Source: a virus
IMG/VR virus record: IMGVR_UViG_3300034104_005805
Location: 1 to 25,588 of that record
DNA: 25,588 nucleotides
Reading direction: 5' to 3' (one strand)
Position 1 is the stretch's first letter. Each line of letters begins with the position of its first letter. Under the pieces are notes generated by a model that saw nothing but the letters and a program-made list of their open reading frames with translations, did not search any database and had not been told where the DNA came from. Of the stretch, positions 7,610 through 15,257 are shown one piece after another. A program made the translations under genes and the position numbers.

Positions 7610-7616
7610 ATAAATA
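7610..7616 (-). promoter_or_regulatory. TATTTAT box immediately before the nucleotidyltransferase ATG
   Basis: The minus strand reads AGTATTTATTTGAA and then the ATG. At 5 bases from the start it could serve as a -10-like element only for a nearly leaderless message, so it may instead be part of an A/T-rich ribosome-landing site. Confidence 0.2.
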
Positions 7617-7625
7617 CTTTGGATG

Positions 7626-7943
7626 TTATTTTTTATTTCTAATTATTAATTCACCTAACACTTCTAAACGACCAACTTCTCTCTGAAATTCAATTTGGTT
7701 CATGTCAGAAGATATTTTTTTGTATGTTTCATTAAATTCTTTTTTGGCTTGCTCAACATCAAAATTACCCTCAGAAGCCTTTTTGTAATAAGGTAATTTA
7801 ACTTTAAAATGATGCCAAGTAAGAAGTGCTAATCCACCTTTTTCTTTAGCGGTGTTGGAGATTTTTGCGGCACCAGTCATCCTGGTTTTTGCGAAATCTT
7901 CAAAGCTTTCTATTACCTCAACTATTATATCAAATAATTTCAT
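7626..7943 (-). CDS. Unrecognised protein, 105 residues
   Basis: This starts MKLFDIIVEVIESFEDFAKT and is mostly alpha-helical by composition. It contains a KEKGGLALLTWHHFKVKLPYY block (residues about 34-54) that recalls a short motif in uncharacterised T4-like phage proteins (K-x-K-x-GG-x-A-LL-T-x-x-HF-x-x-KLPYY). The rest is charged (Lys, Glu) and ends LGELIIRNKK. It has no cysteine, no membrane segment and no catalytic motif. It lies between the methyltransferase-like gene (stop at 7956) and the nucleotidyltransferase gene, with short gaps on both sides, so all three are probably on one message. I cannot assign a function. Confidence 0.75.
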   Translation of the reverse strand: MKLFDIIVEVIESFEDFAKTRMTGAAKISNTAKEKGGLALLTWHHFKVKLPYYKKASEGNFDVEQAKKEFNETYKKISSDMNQIEFQREVGRLEVLGELIIRNKK

Positions 7944-7955
7944 AATATAATATTT

Positions 7956-8579
7956 TTATTTCCTTAACCAAACTGATGTACACCACTTACCATTTTGATG
8001 TTCTGGTATTAATGTTAAATCATCTTCAACAAAATTGTATTGGTTGAATTCGTTAAACATATTTATTGTATATTTACCAAGAGATTCCATATTATCAATA
8101 ACTATCATTTTAACACTGGTATTTGATTCTAAATAATTATTAACTTTTTCAATATTTGCTGGTCTTATGGATCCATCAATAACTATAATATTAGGATCAA
8201 AATCAATAGATAAATAACGTTCACTCATATCAGAAATAAGTTTTTCTGTTAAGATATTATAGTTTTTTTTCCAGTAATTTTTGGGGTAATCTATTGTTGG
8301 GTTCCAGTCGGATGCAACAAATTTTAATTGCCATTTAGCAAAAGCTTCTGGATATTTTGAGAATTCTAATAATAACTTTGCTGCCCATTCATAGTTAGCT
8401 TCAACTGTTAATGTAAATTTTGATTTTTTGGCCCACCAGATTGAAGATAAACCACCACCAAATTCTATTACAGTATATGTATTATCCATATTATTAGATA
8501 TAAATTCTATTGATTTTTTTGTAAACCAAGGTTTTGGTTCGTTATCAACTATTGTTTTCTGTTTAATTTCTTGTTCCAT
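7956..8579 (-). CDS. Class I SAM-dependent methyltransferase-like protein
   Basis: This 207-residue protein looks like a Rossmann-fold methyltransferase. Motif I is VIEFGGGLSS (residues 37-46). An acidic residue at the end of strand 2 (TLTVEANYEW, E60) would contact the SAM ribose. A later strand IIVIDGSIRP (131-140) and a VIDNMES turn (160-166) match the order of core strands. The C-terminus KWCTSVWLRK would be the last beta strand. The acceptor substrate is not evident: protein, small molecule or sugar are all possible, and the family resembles uncharacterised phage and FkbM/type-24-like enzymes rather than DNA methylases (no DPPY/NPPY motif). The ATG at 8579 follows an AAAGAAAA leader, A-rich without Shine-Dalgarno character. 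Confidence 0.75.
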   Translation of the reverse strand: MEQEIKQKTIVDNEPKPWFTKKSIEFISNNMDNTYTVIEFGGGLSSIWWAKKSKFTLTVEANYEWAAKLLLEFSKYPEAFAKWQLKFVASDWNPTIDYPKNYWKKNYNILTEKLISDMSERYLSIDFDPNIIVIDGSIRPANIEKVNNYLESNTSVKMIVIDNMESLGKYTINMFNEFNQYNFVEDDLTLIPEHQNGKWCTSVWLRK

Positions 8580-8606
8580 TTTTCTTTTGATTATGATTGT
8601 TAACTA

Positions 8607-9020
8607 TTAACTTGGCCAATAACCGATTTCCATCGTAAAATTTTTAGTATCAGTATCTTCTTCACGAGTTACTCTCACATAAAAATCGTTATACTCACCA
8701 TCATCACCACCGTCATAAAACTTTAAATGAAAAACTTTAACGTCATTAACATCAAAGTTTGTTCTATCATTACCCCAACCATTATCATCAACAGCTGTAC
8801 CGATAGCAGCCCATGGATCACCAATCCAAGGGTTGTTAAATTCAAATTGAAATAAACAATTTGGTAAGTTATTATCTTGGAAAGATCCAACAACGTCAAC
8901 TCCGCCAGATTCAGATCCAACGAATTCGACAGGACTTCCACTCAAGTAAACACTTGGGTAATTATTGGCACTGATATTATAACCATCACCGATTGCTTTA
9001 ACTTTTGTTGGTTTTGTCAT
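8607..9020 (-). CDS. Small beta-rich acidic protein, probable virion component
   Basis: This 137-residue protein is rich in Asp, Gly, Asn and aromatic residues, with alternating hydrophobic strands (KVFHLKFYDGGDDGEYNDF, NFTMEIGYWPS). The composition suggests a beta-sandwich such as a decoration, tail or fibre-associated protein. Acidic loops (VDDNGWGNDR, DGGDDGEYND) could bind calcium, but this is inference. No signal peptide is seen. The gene is preceded by a TATAAATA/TATTTATA palindromic box and sits between the 45-residue gene and the methyltransferase gene in the leftward operon. I recognise no named family. Confidence 0.7.
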   Translation of the reverse strand: MTKPTKVKAIGDGYNISANNYPSVYLSGSPVEFVGSESGGVDVVGSFQDNNLPNCLFQFEFNNPWIGDPWAAIGTAVDDNGWGNDRTNFDVNDVKVFHLKFYDGGDDGEYNDFYVRVTREEDTDTKNFTMEIGYWPS

Positions 9021-9033
9021 ATCTATTTTATTT

Positions 9034-9040
9034 ATAAATA
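9034..9040 (-). promoter_or_regulatory. Late-promoter-like box ahead of the beta-rich protein gene
   Basis: The minus strand reads CTATTTATAAATA, 13-20 bases ahead of the ATG at 9020. It includes both TATTTATA and TATAAATA. The latter is the consensus T4 late promoter element, so this is the best single candidate for a late promoter in the window. It also lies in the A/T-rich gap after the 45-residue gene. Confidence 0.4.
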
Positions 9041-9051
9041 GATTATTTAAC

Positions 9052-9189
9052 CTAAAAAGATAAAACCACTTCTTTATTTAACCACCCAACGATAAATTCG
9101 TAATCACCATTTAATATCCTGGTGTATGTTACTTTGCAATATGGTATCAAATATATTTGATAACCAACATCATAAACTCTTATTTTCAT
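9052..9189 (-). CDS. Small protein, 45 residues
   Basis: This short open frame fills the gap between thymidylate synthase and the beta-rich gene. It starts with the ATG at 9189, two bases after the thymidylate synthase stop, and ends with TAG at 9052. The product begins MKIRVYDVGYQIYLIPYCK and ends GWLNKEVVLSF. It alternates hydrophobic and polar residues like a small beta sheet, with one cysteine. The tight spacing, normal start and protein-like composition support it as a real gene, though at this length chance is possible. The function is unknown. Confidence 0.6.
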   Translation of the reverse strand: MKIRVYDVGYQIYLIPYCKVTYTRILNGDYEFIVGWLNKEVVLSF

Positions 9190-9191
9190 AT

Positions 9192-10445
9192 TTAATTGCT
9201 TAACGGTGCTTTAATTGTTGGGTGTGATTGGTAATTCTCTAAAGTAAAATCATTACTATCTAAATGACCAAATAAACTAACATCAAAAGAATCCCAAAAA
9301 GATGTGGTTTTATTTATTACCAATTTAGGTAATTCAAAGGGCTCTCTTGTTCTTTTTGGTGTTGGTGTATAATATTCATTATCGAAGTCTGGTAAATTAT
9401 TTGGGTCAAAATACCTTTCCATACCAGTTTCATAATTATTGGTGAACCAAATATTATATCTTTCTTCGTCAGTTAACTCCCTACCAATCTGTTCTTGAGC
9501 TTGATCCAGGTGATTAAGATACAGATGTGTATCACCAAGATTTCCTATAAGCTGGTCGGGAACCATGTTGACCGCTTTTGCAATGATTTCTAATAACAGA
9601 CCATAAGAAGCAATGTTGAATGGTAAACCTAAGAATGTATCTACTGAACGTTGATTCCACATTAGTGAGATTGCTCGTTTAGGAACGCTGTATTCGTCAA
9701 AATGAAATTGTTTGAAGTTAATACCACTTATATGTGGTTGTAAATCTCTACCACATACTTTTTTGTAAATTTCAAATCTTTCATCGTGACTCAACTCTCT
9801 TGTATATACTTGAAATCCATAATGACAAGGTGGAAGAACCATTTGGTCTAATTCACCTACATTCCAAGCATTAACCATTAATCGTCTTGAGTCTGGGTTT
9901 GTTTTGAGTTCAGAGATTAGGTTTGCGATTTGGTCTACTAATTTAGTTTTAACTTCATAGTGATTTTTACCAAACTCATCATACTTAATTTCAATTCCTT
10001 CCCAACTTCTCCATTGCTTACCATACACGGGCCCGAGCTCACCCCACTTCTTAGCAAACTCATCATCTGTTTTGATTCTGTTGATGAATTCTTCTTGTGT
10101 TAATCTATAACCTAACTCAGTCCTTTTTTCCTTTGACATATTAGGTAAGATTTTAGCATCTTCAATTAAATAGTTCTTATAGGCATCTCCATCCCAAATA
10201 TGACAGCTATTGTCTATAAGGAACTTGATGTTTGTATCGCCTCGTAAGAACCATATAAGTTCTGTTGCGATTGTCTTAAACGGCATCTTCTTGGTTGTAA
10301 GTAGAGGAAACCCGTCTTTCATGTTGTGACGTATCGTGTAACCAAAAATACTCTTAGTCCCAGTACCAGTTCGATCTTTTTTTTCTACACCGTAATCCAA
10401 AATTGATTGGAGTAGGTTTTGATATTGTTTGTCTATATTGTTCAT
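9192..10445 (-). CDS. thyA: Thymidylate synthase (folate-dependent, ThyA type)
   Basis: This enzyme converts dUMP to dTMP with methylenetetrahydrofolate, supplying thymidine for the A/T-rich genome. The key motifs are present: DRTGTGT with the phosphate-binding Arg25, the DSRRLMVNAWN segment (185-195), the nucleophile Cys207 in VLPPCHYGFQVY, the RSVDTFLGLPFNIASY block (266-281), GNLGDTHLYLNH (301-312) and the SHPTIKAPLSN C-terminus. At 417 residues it is much longer than the 264-residue E. coli enzyme. Insertions lie at about 95-135 (YKNYLIEDAK...FAKKWGE), at about 216-255 between the active-site strand and the RSVDTFLG block, and at about 325-385. All catalytic residues I looked for are present, so it should be active. 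It is the fourth gene of the leftward operon and, with the dNMP kinase, forms a dNTP-supply pair. Confidence 0.97.
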   Translation of the reverse strand: MNNIDKQYQNLLQSILDYGVEKKDRTGTGTKSIFGYTIRHNMKDGFPLLTTKKMPFKTIATELIWFLRGDTNIKFLIDNSCHIWDGDAYKNYLIEDAKILPNMSKEKRTELGYRLTQEEFINRIKTDDEFAKKWGELGPVYGKQWRSWEGIEIKYDEFGKNHYEVKTKLVDQIANLISELKTNPDSRRLMVNAWNVGELDQMVLPPCHYGFQVYTRELSHDERFEIYKKVCGRDLQPHISGINFKQFHFDEYSVPKRAISLMWNQRSVDTFLGLPFNIASYGLLLEIIAKAVNMVPDQLIGNLGDTHLYLNHLDQAQEQIGRELTDEERYNIWFTNNYETGMERYFDPNNLPDFDNEYYTPTPKRTREPFELPKLVINKTTSFWDSFDVSLFGHLDSNDFTLENYQSHPTIKAPLSN

Positions 10446-10481
10446 TGAACAATGATAAACAAAAAAAACTAAAAAAACAAA

Positions 10482-12179
10482 TTAAAGATTGTATCTGGAT
10501 TTACTTGAATTGAACTCACTGAGAACTTCAGAACCACTTCTTAATGATTTCCATATCTTAAACTCACCCATTAACGCATTCATAAAATATGAACTACCGC
10601 CAATTGCCCCAATCCACCAGTTAGCGTTATTTGTACTAATATTGGCGACAGGTGAACCACCACTTGCGGTGGCAATTTCAACACCATTTTTATAAAACTT
10701 AATTGTTTGGTTTACCTTATCAAAGACGTAGGTTATCATTTGCCACTGACTTTCAACAATTGTATTTATCGCTGTTGATTGTGTACCACCAGCGGTACCA
10801 TTACCCGCTTCAAAATTCATGGTTAGATTTGTTGTGTTCCAGTTATTCCAACTTATTTTAAAACCATTTGTTGCTGTATTAGCCCCAGCATTTGACATTA
10901 AACAGTTTATACTATATTCGTTTCTAGGATAAACCCAAGCATTCACAGTTATGGTATTACCAAAATTATATTGGCTGAATTGTATTCTATCAGAACCACC
11001 ATCAAAATCAAAAACACCGTTATTTGTGTTAGAATCATAAGAAACCCCATTCAGAGTACCAGCCGTTCCACTTATATTACCCAATGTCCCTATATTTGTT
11101 AAAGCAGTTCCACTACCAGCATATGACGCTGGATCACCTGGGTCGTAATAAAATTCAGCGGTATTTGTTGCGCCAGTTACTGGAAATCTATTACTTTCAG
11201 CGTTATAATTTGATAAAACTTCTTGAGCCGATAACGCTGAACTGTATATTCTAACAACACCTAAGTGGCCATCAATTAAATTACCAGCTGATGCGACATC
11301 ATCCCATCTTCTCATTAATCTCACCTCACCACCACTTTCTGGGGTCATATCACCATATGATAATGTGGAATCCAAAGAACCGTTAACATATTGATTTAAT
11401 GTTGTTCCATCATATGTTGCAACAATATGATACCACTCATTCAATGTCGGTTCGATACCCACCGTATTATGCCACCCAAACCCATCAAAAAAACCAACAC
11501 ATAATTTATAACTGCTCGGAGCACCGTTTGTACCAATACTAAAATTTAATACCTCACCATCGAATTGGTTAGTGACAACGGATGAAACTTTATCTGTTAA
11601 TGGTTTTGTTATTTTAACCCAAGCTTCAACTGTAAATGTAGTTAAACTACCTAAGTTGGGAAAAGTTGCATATTGGGTTGCTGTATCACTAAATTGTAAA
11701 ATACCACCAAAATCAGTTGAAAATGTTGGTGAATTATATAAAACACCACTTTCATCAACAAATCCTGTTAATGTCCTCCAACTACTACCACTTTGTGGAT
11801 AGCTATTTAAATGACCAGCATCCACATAAAAAACTAAGTTATCTGTTACAATGTCTGGTAAAACTGTGTTAATAATATAATAATCGTTTTGAGTGTATAA
11901 CCAATTAAATGCGTCAGCAACCTCCCCAAAAACTGCTGTGCCTCTTAATCTCGTTACTATTGATAGTAACTCAGAATTATTATTTGCAACAAAAATATTT
12001 AATTTACCAGCACCAGTTGCTTTGTATATTACGTAACCACCCATTGGCGCATCAATGCCATTATAAAACCCAGTCGTACTGGTTGGCCCATAACTTATGT
12101 TATTAGCGCCTAATGTTAAATTATGTCTGGTTATCGAAGAAGATTCTTCTACTGAACTATTTTTAATTACTGGTGGCAT
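10482..12179 (-). CDS. Double LamG/concanavalin-like domain protein, probable tail or surface adhesin
   Basis: This 565-residue protein has an N-terminal region (1-108) with a YVIYKATGAGKLNIF strand pair, then two tandem beta-sandwich modules of the LamG/concanavalin type. Module 1 covers about 110-332 and opens LVFYVDAGHLNSYPQSGSSW; it includes TVEAWVKI, EWYHIVATYDGTTLNQYVNG and GHLGVVRIYSSALSAQEV. Module 2 covers about 342-565 and opens EFYYDPGDPASYAGSGTAL; it includes TVNAWVYP, QWQMITYVFDKVNQTIKFYKNG and GEFKIWKSLRSGSEVLSEF. The repeated AWV, Y(V)NG/KNG and final helix motifs are diagnostic of this fold, which binds glycans or proteins. No secretion signal is seen, as expected for a virion protein. 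It likely contributes to host recognition. A TATTTAT box lies 15 bases before the ATG. Confidence 0.85.
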   Translation of the reverse strand: MPPVIKNSSVEESSSITRHNLTLGANNISYGPTSTTGFYNGIDAPMGGYVIYKATGAGKLNIFVANNNSELLSIVTRLRGTAVFGEVADAFNWLYTQNDYYIINTVLPDIVTDNLVFYVDAGHLNSYPQSGSSWRTLTGFVDESGVLYNSPTFSTDFGGILQFSDTATQYATFPNLGSLTTFTVEAWVKITKPLTDKVSSVVTNQFDGEVLNFSIGTNGAPSSYKLCVGFFDGFGWHNTVGIEPTLNEWYHIVATYDGTTLNQYVNGSLDSTLSYGDMTPESGGEVRLMRRWDDVASAGNLIDGHLGVVRIYSSALSAQEVLSNYNAESNRFPVTGATNTAEFYYDPGDPASYAGSGTALTNIGTLGNISGTAGTLNGVSYDSNTNNGVFDFDGGSDRIQFSQYNFGNTITVNAWVYPRNEYSINCLMSNAGANTATNGFKISWNNWNTTNLTMNFEAGNGTAGGTQSTAINTIVESQWQMITYVFDKVNQTIKFYKNGVEIATASGGSPVANISTNNANWWIGAIGGSSYFMNALMGEFKIWKSLRSGSEVLSEFNSSKSRYNL

Positions 12180-12194
12180 GCGTGTTTTTTACTT

Positions 12195-12201
12195 ATAAAT
12201 A
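12195..12201 (-). promoter_or_regulatory. TATTTAT box ahead of the LamG protein gene
   Basis: The minus strand reads GGTATTTATAAGTAAAAAAC, and the box lies 15 bases from the ATG at 12179 in the 35-base gap after the KTSC gene. It is a possible internal promoter for the structural genes. Confidence 0.3.
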
Positions 12202-12214
12202 CCACCAAAGTTCC

Positions 12215-12454
12215 CTATATTTTTTTGTATGTAAATTTTTTAGCTATATTTTGGTTAAAATATTTTCCCTGACTTTCCGATAAATTTAAAGCCGAAAATG
12301 TTTCATGAGGAACATCATCATACTCATAAACAACCTCATTATTAAACGTTACACTTAATTTTTTGGTTAATGTATCGTATGACGCTTTTTTTAGATTTGA
12401 GCTATCGTATTCACAAATAACCTTTGTTCCTTCGTAATTTTTACTCTTCACCAT
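12215..12454 (-). CDS. KTSC-domain protein
   Basis: This 79-residue protein is essentially one KTSC domain: SSNLKKASYDTLTKKLSVTF (residues 18-37), VVYEYDDVPHETFSALN (41-57) and SESQGKYFNQNIAKKFTYK (59-77) match the family's order of Ser-Asn-Leu, ASYD, YEYDDVP and S-x-GKYFN-x-x-I. The domain is found alone in bacteria and phages and fused to other proteins; its function is unclear. The ATG at 12454 overlaps the end of the preceding gene by 14 bases, so the two are probably translationally coupled. Confidence 0.85.
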   Translation of the reverse strand: MVKSKNYEGTKVICEYDSSNLKKASYDTLTKKLSVTFNNEVVYEYDDVPHETFSALNLSESQGKYFNQNIAKKFTYKKI

Positions 12455-12659
12455 ATTTTTTACTTTTTATTTTTATTGTATAATTTAAAATTTCCTTTAA
12501 ATCTAAAACTTCATTTGTCGTATAAACAAACACTTCACCATCAACTTGATCTGTTTTTTTGGTTATGATAACTAAATGACTACCGCTTAGAATTGTATTG
12601 TAGACATCTGTATAAGTTTTTACCGAACCGTTCCTTAAATTTATTATAATTGTGTCCAT
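12441..12659 (-). CDS. Small unrecognised protein, 72 residues
   Basis: This is the first gene of the leftward unit, starting with the ATG at 12659. The product (MDTIIINLRNGSVKTYTDVYN...) is beta-rich: short hydrophobic strands alternate with turns, a DGEVFVYTTNEV segment sits in the middle, and the end is Lys-rich (IKIKSKKYGEE). No motif or membrane segment is visible. Its stop overlaps the KTSC gene start by 14 bases. It is divergent from the clpC-like gene, so the promoters of both must lie between about 12660 and 12743 or within the 5' ends. The function is unknown. Confidence 0.7.
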   Translation of the reverse strand: MDTIIINLRNGSVKTYTDVYNTILSGSHLVIITKKTDQVDGEVFVYTTNEVLDLKEILNYTIKIKSKKYGEE

Positions 12660-12743
12660 TGATATTTATTTTTGATAAATTTAGGTAAAGTCTTTGATTG
12701 TGTCAAGTTTTTACTTAAATTTGCAAAAACATTATTAAAGACT
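12660..12743. promoter_or_regulatory. Divergent intergenic region before the clpC-like gene
   Basis: This is an 84-base A/T-rich gap if clpC-like translation starts at 12744. A TATTTAT box on the plus strand covers 12663-12669, giving a leader of about 70 bases. No clear Shine-Dalgarno is present ahead of either ATG. An in-frame TTG at 12672 could extend the protein but lacks any family similarity. Confidence 0.35.
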
Positions 12744-15206
12744 ATGGGCGAAAAAATGTCAAACGAATTAAGAAAAGCATTCACTATTGGTAGAGATAGT
12801 GCTGTAAACTACAAAGATCCAAAGCTTCGAATTGAGCATATATTATATGGTATACTCGTATCGGATAATATAATTCATGAGATTTTAAAAGAAAAAGTTA
12901 AAGATTTTGACCTGTTGGTTCAGGACATCGAAAACTTTAATAAAAAACAATCTGAAAATGACAATACGATTAATTCAGAGTCGATTCTCACATTTGAACC
13001 TGAATTACAGGAAATATTGAAGTTGTGTACTAAAAACAAGAAAAAAGATGATTTCATTACACCAGAATTGTTTTTTACATTGTCTTTTGATATTGACATA
13101 TCTGTAATAAAATTAATGAAAGATTACGGTATTTCAAAAACATACATACAAAGAAAGCTGAAACAGTTAAATGTGTCATCAACTTATTTTAAGGAAAATG
13201 AAGATGATGGTAATAAACGAGGTGGCAATAATGATGGTCAAACATCCAGAGTTAAATCAAAGACACCTATATTAGATAATTTTAGTAGGGATTTAACGTC
13301 ATTAGCAACAGAGGGTAAATTAGACCCTGTTATTGGCCGTGATGAAGAAGTTGAGCGAGTTGCGCAAATTTTGACCAGAAGAAAGAAAAACAACCCAGTT
13401 TTAATTGGTGATCCAGGTGTTGGTAAAACAGCTATTGCGGAGGGGCTTGCAATTAAAATTGCGATGAATGAATGCCCAAGACCATTACAAAATAAAAGAT
13501 TGGTTACTTTAGATTTAACATCACTTGTTGCTGGTACAAAATATCGTGGTCAATTTGAGGAGAGAATTAAAGCGTTATTGGAGGAAGTAAGGGAAAACCC
13601 AAATATTATTTTATTTGTTGATGAATTACATACTTTGGTTGGCGCTGGTAATTCATCTGGTGCTTTAGATGCCGCAAACGTATTTAAACCCGCATTGGCT
13701 CGTGGTGAAGTTCAGTGTATTGGTGCAACAACCTTGGATGAATATCGTGAGCATATTGAAAAAGATGGGGCTCTTGATAGAAGATTTCAAAAAGTAATGG
13801 TTAACCCACCAACTTTGGAACAAACAAAAGAAATTTTAATGAACATCAGAGGTCGTTATGAAGATTTTCATAAAGTTGAGTACACCGATGATGCCATTAT
13901 TGAAATTATAAGACTTGCTGATCGTTATATAACAAATCGTGAGTTCCCTGATAAAGCGATTGATATTCTTGATGAGGCTGGTTCGCGTACACAGGTTAGT
14001 ATAAAACCACCACAAAAAATTAAGGAACTCGAAAATGAAATCAAAGAAATTAAAAAACGAAAACAGGAAGTCGTAAAAAGCCAAAAATTTGAGTTGGCCG
14101 CTGATTTACGGGATCTTGAAAAAAAGACAAGTGCTGAATTGGAAAAAGAAAATAGGGTTTGGAAGGAAAATATTGACAATAAAAGAATGGTCGTAACAGA
14201 TGAAATGATATGTGAAGTTGTTTCAATGATGACTGGAATACCGATCAGTAAAATTTCTCAAAACGAGATTAAAAAATTATTGACAATTGATACTGAATTG
14301 TCAAATACAGTTATTGGTCAAAATCAAGCCATTCAAAAAATTTCATCGGCAATAAAAAGAAACAGAACTGGTATCAGAAAACAAAATAAACCCATCGGTT
14401 CATTTTTATTTATAGGCCCAACTGGTGTTGGTAAAACTGAACTTGCAAAAGTTTTGGCTGAAAAGATTTTTGGTAGTCAGGATGCTTTGATTAGAATTGA
14501 TATGTCCGAGTATGGGGAAAAATTTAATGTGTCTAAACTTATTGGTGCCCCTCCAGGTTATGTTGGTTATAATGAAGGTGGGCAATTAACTGAAAAAATA
14601 AAAAACAAACCATATTCATTGGTGTTGTTTGATGAAATTGAAAAAGCGCATCCAGATATTTTTAACGTTCTTCTTCAATTGTTAGATGAAGGTCATTTAA
14701 CAGATGGTAGTGGTAGAAAAATTAATTTTAAAAATACCATTATCATTATGACATCCAATATTGGGTTGAAAGATGTGCAAGATTTTGGTACCAAAATAGG
14801 ATTTTCAACCGATGAGGATCCAACAAAATCCGCACAAGATATTATTGAAAAAAGTTTACGTAAATTTTTCAAACCAGAATTTTTAAATCGTTTGGATGAA
14901 TTAGTTTATTTTAATTACCTAAATAAAGATGATATTTTAAAAATAATCGACATTCAATTAAACGATTTGGGTGAAAGATTAGCCGAATCAAATTATAGTT
15001 TTAAAATAACAAAACAAGCAAAAGAAAAATTAGCTGAACTTGGTTATGATAAAAAATATGGTGCTAGAGAATTAAATAGAACCATTCAAAAATACATTGA
15101 AGATCCAATATCAGAAGAACTATTAATACATAACATGCCACAAGAGGGTATCTTTAACATATCATATGATACGAAAAAAGATAAAATAATTGTGAAATTA
15201 GGGTAG
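12744..15206 (+). CDS. clpC: ClpC-type AAA+ unfoldase with two ATPase domains
   Basis: This is an ATP-driven protein unfoldase or disaggregase of the Clp/Hsp100 family. From the ATG at 12744 (820 residues; 12756 is an alternative) it has a divergent double Clp-N repeat (about 5-150) and AAA domain 1 with Walker A GDPGVGKT (222-229), Walker B ILFVDELH (about 289-296) and a LDRRFQK arginine finger. A middle region carries a UVR-like helix (KSQKFELAADLRDLEKK). AAA domain 2 has Walker A GPTGVGKTE (about 558), GAPPGYVGY, Walker B LVLFDEIEKAHP and SNIG. A C-terminal D2-small domain (GYDKKYGARELNR) follows. An IGF tripeptide (685-687), placed as in ClpC/ClpX ClpP-docking loops, predicts binding to host ClpP. 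The UVR helix and this loop favour ClpC over ClpB. All ATPase motifs are intact. Such enzymes are unusual in phages. It lies directly upstream of the giant fibre gene on the same strand. Confidence 0.93.
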   Translation: MGEKMSNELRKAFTIGRDSAVNYKDPKLRIEHILYGILVSDNIIHEILKEKVKDFDLLVQDIENFNKKQSENDNTINSESILTFEPELQEILKLCTKNKKKDDFITPELFFTLSFDIDISVIKLMKDYGISKTYIQRKLKQLNVSSTYFKENEDDGNKRGGNNDGQTSRVKSKTPILDNFSRDLTSLATEGKLDPVIGRDEEVERVAQILTRRKKNNPVLIGDPGVGKTAIAEGLAIKIAMNECPRPLQNKRLVTLDLTSLVAGTKYRGQFEERIKALLEEVRENPNIILFVDELHTLVGAGNSSGALDAANVFKPALARGEVQCIGATTLDEYREHIEKDGALDRRFQKVMVNPPTLEQTKEILMNIRGRYEDFHKVEYTDDAIIEIIRLADRYITNREFPDKAIDILDEAGSRTQVSIKPPQKIKELENEIKEIKKRKQEVVKSQKFELAADLRDLEKKTSAELEKENRVWKENIDNKRMVVTDEMICEVVSMMTGIPISKISQNEIKKLLTIDTELSNTVIGQNQAIQKISSAIKRNRTGIRKQNKPIGSFLFIGPTGVGKTELAKVLAEKIFGSQDALIRIDMSEYGEKFNVSKLIGAPPGYVGYNEGGQLTEKIKNKPYSLVLFDEIEKAHPDIFNVLLQLLDEGHLTDGSGRKINFKNTIIIMTSNIGLKDVQDFGTKIGFSTDEDPTKSAQDIIEKSLRKFFKPEFLNRLDELVYFNYLNKDDILKIIDIQLNDLGERLAESNYSFKITKQAKEKLAELGYDKKYGARELNRTIQKYIEDPISEELLIHNMPQEGIFNISYDTKKDKIIVKLG

Positions 15207-15209
15207 ACA

Positions 15210-15254
15210 TTATCGAAATTTAGACTATTTATAGATAGTTTAAATTTTCGATAA
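15210..15254 (+). promoter_or_regulatory. Long hairpin between clpC-like and giant fibre genes, with TATTTAT in its loop
   Basis: Left arm 15210-15228 and right arm 15235-15254 pair over about 19 bp with one bulged base and one G-U pair, around the loop TTATAG. It fills the whole 51-base gap and ends three bases before the fibre ATG. There is no U-run for classical termination. It could be a weak terminator for clpC-like, a translation-blocking leader for the fibre, or an RNA-processing site. A TATTTAT box at 15226-15232, also a possible promoter, lies in the loop and left arm. Confidence 0.6.
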
Positions 15255-15257
15255 TAA

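Noticed and set aside
12672-12743. TTG start extending the ClpC-like protein by 24 residues
   Set aside because: The extension (INLGKVFDCVKFLLKF...) has no counterpart in Clp proteins, while ATG codons at 12744 and 12756 sit right before the Clp-N domain.
12744-15206. Bacterial chromosome segment rather than phage because of clpC
   Set aside because: The neighbours on both sides are phage-type (T4-like dNMP kinase, fibre N-terminus, LamG tail protein, many small unknown genes) and no other housekeeping gene is present.
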